From NCBI GenBank assembly GCA_013399875.1, contig VXAZ01007995.1:3594254-3658253 (forward strand): 64,000 nucleotides of DNA, written 5' to 3'. Of the stretch, positions 48,829-61,337 are shown piece after piece. Every line of letters starts with the position of its first letter. The first letter of the stretch is position 1. The notes under the pieces were generated by a model. It was not told the DNA's origin. It saw only the letters and a list, made by a program, of their open reading frames with translations, and did not search any database. This DNA is from Gymnorhina tibicen. Lineage: Eukaryota; Chordata; Aves; Passeriformes; Artamidae. Both the position numbers and the translations under genes were made by a program.

Positions 48829-49819
48829 GTAGGCAGCTCTTAGCAGCTTTTGAGTCTGTCTCTTAAACAATGAACTGTCTGCTAGGGGGACACTGGAGTA
48901 TGCAGAGGGCTTGATTTCCAACACAGCAAGGTTATGGCTGAAGCAAGGCTATGTAGTTAATTGTGTGAAATGAGCTGCTTGAGTCATTGAAAAGTGTATT
49001 GGAAACTGTTGAAATCAGTTAGTCCTCACAGGTGTTTAAGGATCATACAGTCTTTAATCTTGGACTAAAATCTTGCTGACTGGCCAAAGTTTTTCAGCTG
49101 GTCTAACCACCAAAACCAGCAAAACAAAAGTGATTACAGCAAACTTACTTTAACAAGAGAAAACAGCTGTTTTGTCTTTTTTCCCTCAAAACTGTCATTC
49201 ATGAGTTGCAGTATTTAGGCAGTTGGTGAAGTGTTGCTAGGCAAGTGACCTGCCCAAAACATGTAAAGTCCTGTGTTGGTTAGCAGCCATGGCTGAAATG
49301 TGTGCCTGTTGATCTGTGCTCTGCTGTAGACATGTAAGCTACTAAATACACTTTCCATTCCTGTAGACTTTTCCCTGTAGTTGTTGTAGTGTGTATTTTA
49401 TAATACAAATTAAGCCTGCTTTGCACCTGAACTTTCTCAGGATGATACATCCAGATATTAAATTACAAATTTCTTGAATGCAAGTAAGAAAACTTTGACA
49501 AATCAGCTTGAAGTTTTTAGTTGTCTGTTATTATATTAATTTTTACACAATTGAAGTAACCCCAGCTTTTCTAATACATCATAAAGCAATGCTAACGTGA
49601 GCATAGCTAATTTTCAAGTGTATTCTGCATTATTCATTATCCTCTGTAGAGCAGTGAGCTTTGGAGACCTGGGTTAATGGCTTTATGTATAGTTCCTGCT
49701 GCAATAGTAGCTGTGATAAATGATTTGAGTTCCTGGTGTAATACATCTTGAATCATGGTAATTGTATGAAAATAATTTAGTGTATTTAACTCTTTTTTTT
49801 TTTTTTTCCTTACTTCTAG

Positions 49820-50067
49820 GGTCTGCAGCAGAGTCTGTGCAGTAAAGAATCTCTGGATCTTTCTAAACTGCTCACTGTTAGGGCTCACATTGTTTTCACA
49901 GAAAACCTGGATAATCTGCATTTTCATTTTCGCTGGGCTTCTCTTACTGTGGCGAATATTTTGGAATACACCCCTGTGAAGTCTGTCCCAATTATTCCAA
50001 CAGCGCTAGCAAGAAATTTAAACAGTCCTATGAATATTGCACAAGTTCAAGGAACTTACAAGTGTGG
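49820..50067 (+). CDS. STIL: STIL coding exon, residues 133-215
   Basis: Starts GLQQSLCSKESLDLSKLL and includes TPVKSVPIIPTALARNLNSP and IAQVQGTYKCG, as in human (TPVKPIPIIPTALARNL...SQVQGTYKYG). The donor is GTGAGT. The following intron (50068-50897) has a short T-run and nothing else recognised. Confidence 0.95.
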
Positions 50068-50897
50068 GTGAGTAAAGGGTGGTGCTAAAGCTGTCAAAGT
50101 TGCCTGTCAGTTTGTTGCCTTTCCTAAGGGAGGTAGGTAGGAGAGATCTCAACTGTACTTTGCTTTTTAGTGAAATAACTGGCATAAAAATAACATGTCT
50201 TCTGGCCTTGGAAATATATTAAAAGTTATGAACAAGAAACAGGAAATGGGGTGGAGCAAAAGCATTAACTGGTTCAGTAGGAGTTCTTGCTTTTGGCTTC
50301 AGTAAAAGGATCTTCCTACTGGGGCAGGGGAACACACCTCTAGTTAACAATAAATATAAACAGCTTCCAGCTTTTTAAACATCATCAGTGCTTGCCCTAC
50401 AATGACAATCAGGTGAATGCAAACCAAAGCTTTTTTTTTTTTGTGCTTCTGAGATGGTACTGGGGAGTTATCATTCTGACTGGTAACTAATTTAGTAGGA
50501 TGAACTAAGGATAGATTAGGGAAATAATTTGAAGCAACTAAATGTCATTTTATTTGGAGAGAGACTTTACAAATGCCTCTCTAAAGGTTACTCTTCAAAT
50601 TTAACATGACTTTTACCTCTGGATTTGTTATGAATACTAATTCTAGTATTCACTGAAATACTACAAATAGTACTAAGTAAATTTTGTCCTTGATAAGTCT
50701 TTGACACAGAGGGAATTGATGAAAAGCTGGAGAGTTGCTGTAAGTGTGTGGAGTAAGAGTAGTTTTGATTTTTAATTTTTTTCCCCAAACATCTTTTCTT
50801 ACAGTATGTTCTAAACTTGTACTTATCTCTTCAGGATTTCTTTCCTGAAGAGCTGCCTTCCAAAATACTAAAAAACCGAACTTTTGCTTTCTTTCAG

Positions 50898-50981
50898 CTA
50901 CCTTACTATGGACCAAACACGGAAATTGCTTTTGCTGCTTGAGACTGATCCCAAGGCTTATGCTCTGCCATTAGTTGGAGT
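50898..50981 (+). CDS. STIL: STIL coding exon, residues 215-243
   Basis: Encodes [20 protein letters not shown] and ALPLVGV, matching human [19 protein letters not shown]. The exon is 84 nt, with acceptor TTTCAG and donor GTAAGT. The next intron is only 116 bp. Confidence 0.95.
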
Positions 50982-51097
50982 GTAAGTGTTTCTCCAGATT
51001 AATACACACGTTGATTTGAGATGTATCTGAGGGATTGCACAGCAGAAATTTGGTAACAGAACTGTCTCTAATTAGATTTTTTTTTTCTTATTTCTAG

Positions 51098-51184
51098 TTG
51101 GCTGAGTGGAGTTACTCATATCTGTAGTCCTCAAGTCTGGGCCTGTTGCTTGCGATATTTGTTCAGTTCTTCGATTCAAGAAAG
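51098..51184 (+). CDS. STIL: STIL coding exon, residues 243-272, with GC splice donor
   Basis: Encodes [20 protein letters not shown] and ends SSIQER, matching human [26 protein letters not shown]. Frame continuity with the next exon (VFSESGSF) forces the exon to end at 51184, AG followed by GCAAGT. This is a GC-type donor. Nearby GT dinucleotides at 51189 and 51202 would break the frame. The following intron is 1,646 bp. Confidence 0.94.
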
Positions 51185-52830
51185 GCAAGTCACTTTTATA
51201 GGTAAAACAGAAGCTGTTGGCTGCCTAAAAAAGTGTTCCACAGAAATACATGACAACATGGGCTCTGCTCAAAGGTATTTGAGGAAATTCTGTGATTTAT
51301 AGGTTGTATAGAGGTAAGGCTGTCTGGTTTAAATGTTCTTTTTGGTTTTGGCTTCTCCACAAAAATTTTCTGTGACCGAAGTGTTGGAAAGCTGAGCTGA
51401 TATCTCAAAGTCAGAAGAGGGTAAACATGAATATCATTAAGGTCACTGCATTTTAGTTTAAATAAGAAGCCACAAGCAGGAAACAGTAGTTTAAACAGTG
51501 GTGGGGTTTTGGTTTTGAACTTTTCTTAGGGGTATTTTCTTTGAGATAAGTTTTCTTCCTGGTTGTGGCTGACCAACATATTGAAGCATATTGATTTGCA
51601 GCCTCTGCTGTCCTGTTATGACTTCCTGTTAAATGTTCAGTTTTTTGTAAGTGTGTTTGCATTCCTGGGGTATTTTTTATTTTGACATTAGTGGATAATC
51701 ATTCCTCATTGTCTACATCTTTTCACTTGTAACATTTGCCAAGTTCTATATGTCTGGAAGCTGGGAGAGAGTTCAGGTGTTTATAGTTTAAAACTGCACC
51801 TCGGGTAAATGAGACTTTAAAATACGCTGTATGCATAAGCACTTCTGATTGACCACACTTGTTTTTAAATTATGAAATACAACCACATTTGGTGAACAGA
51901 TGTGTCTGCAATTACAAAATAGACTTCTTTTCCTTAACAACTGAAATATGTCCAAACACAGATAAGAGACCAATTAGATTATTAGATAGGCAAGTTAGAT
52001 GCTTGACTCTCATTAACTTTCACTGATTCCATCATGGAAGTGGGTTAGGGAGATTTGATGAACCATGCAAACAGCATTAACCTCTGCAGGCTAACTGCCT
52101 AATCTGTGCATCATACTTTTTTAACTCTTTAAGCTGTAAGTATAATTTTGAAGTTGTATGAATGTGTTTTTCAAGCATCCTGTTTCTGCTGCTTTTTCTA
52201 TCACATATTATTTAATAAACAAGCAAACAAATAAAAACCCTACAAACAAGCATGTTACAAGTGCTATAAAAAGAAAACTGTTCTGAAAGTAGGTCTACCT
52301 TTTCCTGGAAACACACATTATTGTCATTATCCTTGAACTTGTGTTAAGTGCTGATTGTTGTTACTCGCTATTCTCAACTTGTAGAAAAAGAGCTTCAGTA
52401 TAATTTTCCTTAAAAAAAAATCTGTTTGCTAATGAATGTTTTTTGAATGTTTAGGGATAACCGAGTCACTAAGTGTCTTTATAATGCATCTTCAATTAAA
52501 AGCTAAAAAGAAAATAAAACACAATATCATTCTTACAGATGTTTTCTTCTGTGTTATGCTTGAAGCCTTCCAGGAACTCATTTAAAGTACTAAGTGATTG
52601 TAAAAGTTTGAAATGTAAAGGAGATGAATTATTCCCATTTCTCCACTTTTCTTTGATTGTTGCATGTGGCTACAGTCATAAATCCATCTGCCCTATCTAT
52701 AGCTCGGCACCACTCGAAATGCTGTGATTTACCAGTTTGCTAAACTGTGATAATTTGCTCACTGTATTGAAAATCTAAGGGCCTTCTTCATGTTTAAGTT
52801 GTTTAAAGATGCGTTTTTCTTCTATTTTAG

Positions 52831-52978
52831 GGTTTTTTCAGAATCTGGGAGTTTTCTTATTGTGCTTTATTCATTGACGCACAAGGAACCGGAGTTTTAC
52901 GAGTGTGTTCCATGCAGTGGGCAGACTGAGCTGGGGTTTCAGATCCTAACTTGCCATGAAACAGTTCACCTCTTCAAA
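52831..52978 (+). CDS. STIL: STIL coding exon, residues 272-321
   Basis: Encodes [20 protein letters not shown], then [10 protein letters not shown] and [16 protein letters not shown]; human has [20 protein letters not shown] and EFYECFPCDG. The acceptor is ATTTTAG and the donor GTAAGT. The following intron (52979-54123) shows no recognised element. Confidence 0.95.
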
Positions 52979-54123
52979 GTAAGTGTCTTGCTTTCCTGCT
53001 GCATCGTGGTGCTTCAAAATTTGCCTTAAAGGAGTCATTATGATGTGACCCAAATGGATCAGCAGTGTTTGAAAATAATGTAGCTCTATAAAGCTGCTTT
53101 TTCCCAGTGAATGTTGTAAATTCACTTTGTCCCTCAAACTGAGAAATGACTTCCAAAGTCAGCACTGCTCACTTTTCTAATAGCATTAAGGATCTGTCTT
53201 TTAAATGTACTGTGCTGTGTTGTACTTGGTTAGTGTTCCTTCCTACTAGTGATCTTCTGGCCTTCTGAGCAGAGACTCAGACTTCCTATAGCATTTGTTA
53301 CTCTGGTGTGCTGTGTGCACCTTGGCCACATCTAACAGCTGCTCTGGGTGATGCTTGCTGGAGAGCAAAGCTGAGTGTCGTGCTTTGCTTGAAGTTGAAT
53401 GCAAAAAGGAATTCAGCAGTTACTAATTTCATCACAGTTTTATCAACTGCAAATTTTATCTCTGTGCAAAGTAACTCTTTGAAAGAATTTGATACCATGT
53501 CTGGGAGATGGCTAGTAAGGTTTGAGGAAGTTCTAGGAAATCTCAGTTCCTTATGTGTCTTCCTAGGCTTGGGCAGAACCTGAAGTTGAGTTGTTAATTT
53601 GCTCAATAAACGCTGCTATGCTCTGTCAGAGAAGCAGTGAGTGTAATGTGTGTGCTATGCTGTGTACTCAGTTCTCTTCCCAATTGAATTTCCTTGTTTT
53701 CAGGGCTGCCTTCTACCTTTAGCCTAGGGACAGTTTAGCTTTCTAAGGATGATGGGTCTCTCCACAGAAGCTCACTTCTGTTGTCTCCAGGAGTTGCCCA
53801 GCTGTGGTGTGTGAAACATTACAGGAACGTTTGCTGTTTCCTGTAGTGGTGACAGCCTGTGGAGGAGTATCTGAGCAGTTACAGTGAGGAAGCATCTGCT
53901 CATGGCTATAATTAGCCCAACTACTTTACAGAGTAGCAGGGGAGCAGTGTTGAACAGGAAGGGAAGTTGCCTGCTTCCTTGTAGTGGTGAAAAATTTGAA
54001 AGTAGAGGGCAAGCAGCAAATAATCACATAAATGTCCTTAAAGCTGTTTCTTTGGGAGTAGTGCCTCAGTGATTGAAAGTTTGAAGGTTTTGTGCTTCAC
54101 AAATGTGGAACACTTCATTCCAG

Positions 54124-54233
54124 AATGTTGAGCCATCAGACAAGAGCCCTATCCAGTTTGAGTTGAGTGCAGAAAACCAAAATGCAGAAACTGAGTTCTT
54201 CAGCAGAATGTGCAAGGAACTTCCAATCAAAAG
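54124..54233 (+). CDS. STIL: STIL coding exon, residues 322-358
   Basis: Encodes [20 protein letters not shown], then [17 protein letters not shown], matching human [26 protein letters not shown]. The acceptor is ATTCCAG and the donor GTAAGT. It closes the conserved N-terminal domain. The following intron (54234-55026) is unremarkable. Confidence 0.95.
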
Positions 54234-55026
54234 GTAAGTCTTTCAGATGCCATTTATATGCAAAAATGAAATATTTATTGAGGTTTTTGATCTGTTCTGT
54301 GCTGTGTGTCAGTTTAGCTGTGCATACATTTTCTTGCATTAAAATCTGTGTATGTGCTTTTTTTTATTCCTACCACTAATGGTTTTCAAGTAAGATGACT
54401 GTATTCCAAGAAAAACTGCTTGGTGCTGGTGGTTGTAATTTATGCAGTGGATGTTTCTAAAATGACTTCCTCACTGATGAGGCTTAGTTCACTGTATTAA
54501 GCTTTAAGTGAGATCTCTCCTTTGAAGGAAATCTCTAAATGAAATCTCTTTGAGTTGGTAAAAATTCCTTTTTTCTTCCCACTATTTAGAGCTCCAAGAC
54601 CTGGATAGGTTGAAACTTAGTAATTTTTAAGAACCTGGCTTATCCATCAAATTTTTATCTATGACTATAAGATGGCCTTTATTTTCCTTCAAACAATGTT
54701 CCAGTCTTCACTGTAGCACCTCCTATCTTTTAAATATAAATCAGTGCTTTGCTGTTAGAATGTCACTTAAAAGGTGTGTTTGTGTGAGGCTGAGGGGAGG
54801 GAGGGTTTGTATCTCCTTGCCCAAAAGCAACATTTGTAATTTCGTTGTTTGATCTTAGAACTGTTTGCTGGGTGAACTCCCCAGTTAACCAGGGAGAAGA
54901 TGGATAGCAACTGCTTCTTAGGAAAATGATGCACTGTAGATGGCACATTGAAAAACATGAAGTTTCATGTTATTGCTGCCAAATCTGACAAGCAAACATT
55001 TTTACTTTGATTTATTTTGGTTTTAG

Positions 55027-55141
55027 TCCTCCCCAAGGCTCTTCACCCAGCCAGTTGTCAGCAAGTGATCATGACTCTGGTGTGGAAGATGAGGATTTAT
55101 CCCCCAGACCAATTCCAAGTCCTCACCCAGTGAGTCAACAG
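55027..55141 (+). CDS. STIL: STIL coding exon, residues 358-396 (DSG and CPAP-binding motif)
   Basis: Encodes a Ser-rich start, then [20 protein letters not shown] and [13 protein letters not shown] (384-392) is the proline-rich motif that in other animals binds the TCP/G-box domain of CPAP/CENPJ. DSGVED (374-379) resembles a beta-TrCP degron with acidic residues in place of the second Ser; from memory, human STIL has the same DSG. The donor is GTAACT. The following intron is 794 bp. Confidence 0.95.
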
Positions 55142-55935
55142 GTAACTAAATAAATAGTTGTTCTGGGTATCTCAGATGTGACACTTAAAGCAGCAAAACT
55201 CATTGTAAGGGAACTGGAGAGTGTAAAGTTCTGTCTCAAAGTGCTAGCAGGGGAAAACAGTGAAGAAATGAACCGAAAGTCCCAACTCCTGCTCTGGTTA
55301 ACCTGCCATTTTTTTCCAGGATTCTAGATACTTTAATTCCTGTACACGCTACAGGAGTTGAGAGAGAGTAGTTTCTACTTTAGGAATCTGGCTGTTTTTG
55401 AATGGAAGAGCTGTGGGGTCTTATAGAGAGCAGACTCTTGTGGCTTTTTTATTTAATTTACCCAAAAGATCTTCTGCTCTTTCCTTTTTTTTATTGAATT
55501 GTATACTAGTACAATAAATACCAGCCTTTGTACAGCATAGGTCTGGAAGGATGTGACAGCTGTGTATAAAATAGATGCAACAGAAAAAATCTCCTGGGTC
55601 TAAGAATAGTAAGAGGGAGCATATAGCCCATTTCTAGAAGGGGAATATTCCATATTCTGAAGTGTTCCCCAAATGACATGGAGCGTTTGGCAGACATGGC
55701 TGTTGTGCTGTATGAAAGCAGTTTTGTCCTTTAAGAATAATCCTAGAGATCTTGCTGCTTTTTCTGTACCTGGATTCTCCAATCTTTTAGGAATGTCTTT
55801 AGCATGTAGTTGGTTTGGAGCTGATAATCACCATATATTGATTTTAAATGAAAACGTTTTCTTTGAGGAAATTCTGCATTCAAAGAGCAGACAATGTTTT
55901 TAAGTTACCATACATGTGTGTAATTGTCCCTTCAG

Positions 55936-56988
55936 GTTACCAGAATTTTTCCTTCAGTGCCAGAGCTGTCACTTATTTTGGATGGGAGTTTCATAGAATC
56001 AGGACAACCATCTAAGCCTGTGGGGACTTCAAATGCTAAAAGTCTACCCACAGTGCCAAATCAGCCTATTAAAAAGAAGTGGTGCATGAGATCTACATGT
56101 CACCCCAGCCAGCACTCTGAAGACAGACAGAACTTCCCTGCTAATATGGGAGATCCCTCTTTGAGACGATTACCAAATCCTATAAACCAGAAAATTCCAG
56201 CTTCAATGCCTTGTAGAGGAAATCAAGCTCTACTGCAGCAGCAGGTGCAGTGTAAGAAGGCTTGCCCTCAATCAAGAAAAAGTTCAGGATCATCCTCTCC
56301 TTCAACCCCTGGTAGTGGGCCTTCCCCAGATACGTCTGTGCACCACCCCAGAAAGCCATTGGAAAAACTTGTATTAAATCCTGAAAGTGTCACACCACAG
56401 GGAGAGCCTCCAGTTAGGAGAACATCAATATCTGGTTCCAAGCAGCTTCCTGCTGTTACACAGCCAGTCCTCCACAACTCTGCTTTGTCACCACAGAGCT
56501 GCAGACAAGCACCAGACCTGCAGGTGCCAGTTCCAGTGCCACCTTGCTGTCCAGCATGCAGCTGTCAGTGTCCTGCTTCTCTCCAGTATAATCCCATAAA
56601 CTCATGGCAAGGAATTGGTAAAATGAGCCCCAAACATGGAGTGGAAATCCAATCGGACATGGCTCAGCAAAATCCTTGTGCAGTTTTCCATCAAAATATA
56701 ATTTGCCCAAATGTTTGCTGCAACCCAGGATATGCCACAAGCAGCCCAATAAACGTGAGATACCCTGGGAAAACAGGGAGCTGTTCTGTTGACAATGGCT
56801 TATCACCTGGAATAAGGATGCCTTCAAGTGCGAGCCCCTCGAGCCCACAGTGCTGTGCAGCCCACTCCCCGTGCCTGCACACGCCTGCTCCTGCAGCAGG
56901 ATCAGATAATGGAATGATGGGATTATCTCCAGATGCATACCGGCTTCTTACCGAGCAAGACAGACAACTCAAATTACTTCAAGCTCAG
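55936..56988 (+). CDS. STIL: STIL large central coding exon, residues 397-747
   Basis: A 1,053-nt exon, phase 0 at both ends. It starts VTRIFPSVPELSLILDGSFI and ends LTEQDRQLKLLQAQ. The middle is Pro/Ser/Gln-rich and probably disordered, and diverges strongly from human. Fixed points are PSVPELSLxLDGxFIES, YNPINSWQG and SDNGMMGLSPDAYR. Three Cys/His clusters lie at residues 600-608, 653-658 and 702-711. The last 19 residues form the first part of the PLK4-binding coiled coil. If the donor (GTTTGT) were skipped, the frame would stop at 57069. Confidence 0.95.
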
Positions 56989-57327
56989 GTTTGTGGAAAT
57001 GCCAGCTTTCTCCTCTGCCCTCTTAGTGATTATGCTTTGATAGTTCCCCTGCCAAAGGAATTAAATTAACTGTTGTCTATCCATGTTGGAACAAGGGAGC
57101 CTGTCATACCAGCTGCAGTTTGGGCTCAGCTCTGGGAGAGGGGACTCAGTTAGCTCTACAAATTGGTGTCCCTTACATAAAAATTGCTTGACTCACATCT
57201 AATTAAATTTTGCATGTATTTTTATGGTATTTCCATAACATGAAGGTTTTATTTTAGTAAACTGTTTGTAATGCAAACTGATACGCTTTTTGAATGAATG
57301 CTTTTCTATATACATGCTTGTCTGTGT

Positions 57328-57343
57328 AAAAAAAAAAAAAAAA
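57328..57343 (+). repeat. Poly-A run in STIL intron
   Basis: Sixteen A followed by CCAAAAAACC-type low complexity, inside the intron that splits the coiled coil. Confidence 0.85.
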
Positions 57344-58315
57344 CCAAAAAACCAAAAAATTACTGCATAAGCTATAGGCTTTGGAATTATTGTAAACATA
57401 CAGATGAAGCACAGAATATTCTCATATGTTGCTTTTTCCACCTTCAAACCTGCAGCTCCCTGAGCTGTTGCTTTGAAAACTTCAGTTGTCAGCATCAGTT
57501 CCTGATTTATCAGGTCTTTGTTGCTGTGCTAGAAAACTGGACTTTGGGGGTTTTACTGAGTCCTGTTGCCTCACCAGGTTAAGTTTGTTCGAAATACCAG
57601 CCCTTTGATCAACCTGCTGGCCCTGTATTTTGCAGGGTATGATTTGGGGCTGAAGAGCCCAAGTTTAAATTCTGCTTCTGGTGATGAACAAGACAAACAG
57701 GAAAGTCTGCAGTACTTAAACTAGAAAATTACAGCTGGAAAATGTTTTTCGTATAGTTCCTGTGTGTAAAATCAAGCTCCCAAAGCATGGGTTGTGCGTG
57801 AGGGAAACCCTCCTTACTGCAGCCTTCACTGTTACTGTATTTCTCCCTGGAGCTGCAAACTAATTGGTGAGAAGGGTGGATGAAAATCCTAGAGAGAAGA
57901 TTGCCTGGCAACCTTAATTTTATCATTTAATTGCTTAGCTTTGTAATTAATACAAAGTTGGTGTAGGGACAGTTGGCGTATAAATGCTTGGCTGGTAAGT
58001 CAGTTAATAGGCTTTGTATGTGAATGAAAGGGAAGGAATACTTCCAGCAAGCGTGGTGCAAACAGGCTTTACTCAAGTTTTCTTGGTTCTGCCAGTGTGC
58101 TTAAAGATCTTCTGTGCTAGCTCTGCCAACATCAAAATTGGTGTTTTGATTTATGCTGCGCGCACTGCTGAGAACTGGAAGGCGTTCAGACTGCTGTAGC
58201 AGCGCAGCTTGGATTTGAATCCAGATCTTAGCAGAACCCAATTTACTAATTCGCTTTTGCCTGTTATAGCTTATATTTGATTGTCCAAATCCTAACTTTG
58301 CGATGGCTGTTACAG

Positions 58316-58481
58316 ATCCAACGCTTGCTGGAAGCGCAGGCTCGCCAGGCGGGTTCCTCGGAGCCCGGAGCCGCCAGCCAGGCTGTGCAGCCCGAGAAGC
58401 CAGGGGACCTTGTTTCCATGGAAACGCAGACCTCGCCGCGATCACACGAGAGGAAAAGTGTAAGCGTTGCCGTGAGCACAG
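58316..58481 (+). CDS. STIL: STIL coding exon, residues 748-803 (end of coiled coil)
   Basis: Starts IQRLLEAQAR, which completes the coiled coil begun in the previous exon (human LLQAQIQRLLEAQ). It then encodes VSMETQTSPRSHERKSVSVA and VST. The exon is more GC-rich than its neighbours. The acceptor is GTTACAG and the donor GTAACG. The preceding intron (56989-58315) contains a 16-base A-run (57328-57343). Confidence 0.95.
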
Positions 58482-59229
58482 GTAACGCTTCGTTCTTTCA
58501 AAACAGACCGGCACCGCTTTTTCTGGACGTTTCTGTGGTTTGCTTGGGCATGGAGGAAATGTTTTGCAGAAATGCTGAAGCTGTGCAAACATGCACCTAG
58601 ATCCAAAAAACACCTAAGTTGTAGAGGTGTTATTTGGAATTTTAGGCTGGAGTTACTTTTGTCTTTGATTGCCATCACTGAAAGAATTATTTTTCCAATA
58701 GCTTTAGAAAGGTGTTCTTTTTAAAATCATGTCTTCATTGAAACATAACTCCACATCTTTTCTGATTTAATACACTGTTTTGAGAAGTAATAGCTTCTAT
58801 GCCATATAGTGTTCCAGTAAATATATTGTTGATTTTGTTTGTAAATCATGCATGGAGAGGAGATTGTATTTGCTTTAAGTTAGGCAAGTTATGCAGCTGT
58901 ATCTGTACAGCTGCATATTAACATATTGGTTCCTGTTAAATTCATGGAAATGTTGTGGTTAGTCTGGAGGAAACTTTGAAACAGGCTCAAGGTCGATGCA
59001 TTAAAATGATTTAATACAAGCATTTCTTTTCATCAAGTATGCTTTGGAAGAAACTAGGACTTGAATGATGTTTTGGCAACTTTTAGCCAATTTAAACGGT
59101 AAATCACTTTTCAAATGGTGGAAGAAACATGAACAGGAGAAAATTATTCCTCTAGCTATACAAAGCCAAAGGGTCTCAGAAGAAAGTAATGACTTTTCCT
59201 AAATAGTGAAATCTCTAATTTTGTCCTAG

Positions 59230-59452
59230 GTGCTAGTTTATTTTGGAATACAGCCTCAGAAGAACAAGGCAACTCCATACCACGAGGGAAAAAAGTAGAT
59301 GGAGAGATTTCTAAGGAGGACATAAGCATTTCAATTAATGCTGAACAAGATGCGAGCAATACAAGTATTGCTTCTTCCTTAAGGGTTGACATGCCCAGCT
59401 TTGTAGAGAGTAGTCATCTTGTGGAAGAAGGATCTAATCAGAACACCCCCCA
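59230..59452 (+). CDS. STIL: STIL coding exon, residues 803-877
   Basis: Starts GASLFWNTASEEQGNSIPRG (human TGASLFWNAAGEDQEPDS) and continues in acidic, Ser-rich sequence including EISKEDISISINAEQDASNT to NQNTPQ. The region is probably flexible. The acceptor is TCCTAG and the donor GTAAGT. The following intron is 1,885 bp with no recognised element. Confidence 0.93.
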
Positions 59453-61337
59453 GTAAGTAACCAGAAACAGCCTGTGCTCACTTAATGTGCTGAACTGCCT
59501 TACGTAAGTTCTTACTTCTGTAATATTTTTTTCTTCAGTAGTTTTAAATAGTCTGACTTCAGTTGTTGTGTTCTCTCCCTTCTTGATTTTTTAATTATGT
59601 TTCGAATTGTACAGCTCACCAAAACACAGTTGCCTTTAGAGTCTGCATTTATCAGTCATGCAGGTTTAGCTTGCCTACCTATCAGCAGCAGCTGATGGCA
59701 AAAGCCTTTAACTTGCAAAAGCATGCACTGTGCTGGCAGCATTCCTTTTCTTACCTTGAATCCTGACTGGAGAAGGAGATGCTGCTATAGTCAGTTGTTT
59801 TCCTTCAATGGCTTTTCCTTGTCAGCATTCAGAACCCTTCCAGTTCTGAGGGGCTTGGGATGAGGAGTTTATAATTATGTAGCTGTTCCCTGAATTTCTC
59901 TTTATATTATGCCTAATTACTTTGTGTGTGGTGCATGCAGGTACTGACTTCACTGCTGTTAATTTAATTATTTTTAAGCTCAGATTCTTTATAGTGCAGC
60001 GACTAATCTCAGACTAATTTGGGAACTGATTTAAAAAATATTTTTAATTATCTATATGGATGCTATTTCTACGTAGGAATAGCTCAACAATTTAGCACTT
60101 TAGTGATCTAATATTGTCTAAGTGTAAAAAGCCAAAGGAGGGGGCATACCCTTCCAATTAAATTAGGTTTCTAAAATATTCATATTGGGAAAGATGAGGG
60201 TAATTAAGCTATAACTTAACTATTCATAGTCCTTGATAAAAGTACTATCTGCAAACATATACTGCTACCACAAATGTTATGGATTCAGATTAATCTTATG
60301 AACATTGTATTTTAGGACAATGCCATCTTAACATTCTCTTCAACTTGGATTCATAAACCTGTAAAATAGCTGTAAAGTACCTTATAGTAAGAATGTAGAG
60401 CATCACCCAGATTTCTTTGAGGAGGAGTGGAACATTTTTGGGAATGATGAATAATTGCTAGTGTAACAGTATCTGATAACCTACATTGACTATCTGGTAT
60501 GTCACGTGGTTAAAATCTTATCGCTTTCAACACAGGCAATTGATCAGTTGAGTTCTGAAATTCCCTTATCTTACACTTGTCTCCTCAGGAGGAACAGGAA
60601 GGGGGAGGAGGGTCGCTTAAGGATCTTCTTGGGATGATAGTAGTATTGATATGTCTGGTCTCCAAAGGCTTCTGCAATGCACACGCCAACTGAGGGGGGT
60701 GCAGAGCATTGTGTTGTAACTCGTTCAGAGTATTTATAGCTCCTCTTTCACATCTCTTATTGAAAAATATTTCAACTAGGTGTTTGTTCTCAATTTGTGA
60801 TACTCAGTGTGCCATGTGTGTACTTGTAACTGTCTTTGAGAAGTTTTTAAACTGCCACAGGAATCCCATCATAAGTTATGTACGTTGGTAAAAGCAGCTT
60901 TTTGAATAAGTCATATGTCGGAGCATGGAAGGTATTTGTTCCTAAAGGCTTATAAGTGAAATGCTGAAAACAAACTCCAAACTGTTAATAACTTTTCTTT
61001 CATCTGGTTAAGGTTAAGTCATAGAGTGTCACCTAGTTTCCACTAGTCCAGAGATGCCATTGCCGCTTTCAAATCATCTTTTGAAAAGCTAGTTGGGCTG
61101 TTGTAGTTGCTCACTTGGAGGTGTATTTCTTCAGTCTTCAGATGACTTTGGAAAGAAAGTGACTGCAGAAAGGAGCAAAAACTCAAGCAGCAGGCAAACT
61201 AAAACCCGTTAGGATCTGTTTGCAGTACTTGATTATTCTCCTTCTCTGATGTTCATGAAAAAATAAAGTATATGTAGTGGTAATGATGCTTTTTCTGTTT
61301 CAAGGATGTATGTAGCTATCTTGGTGTTCTCTTCCAG

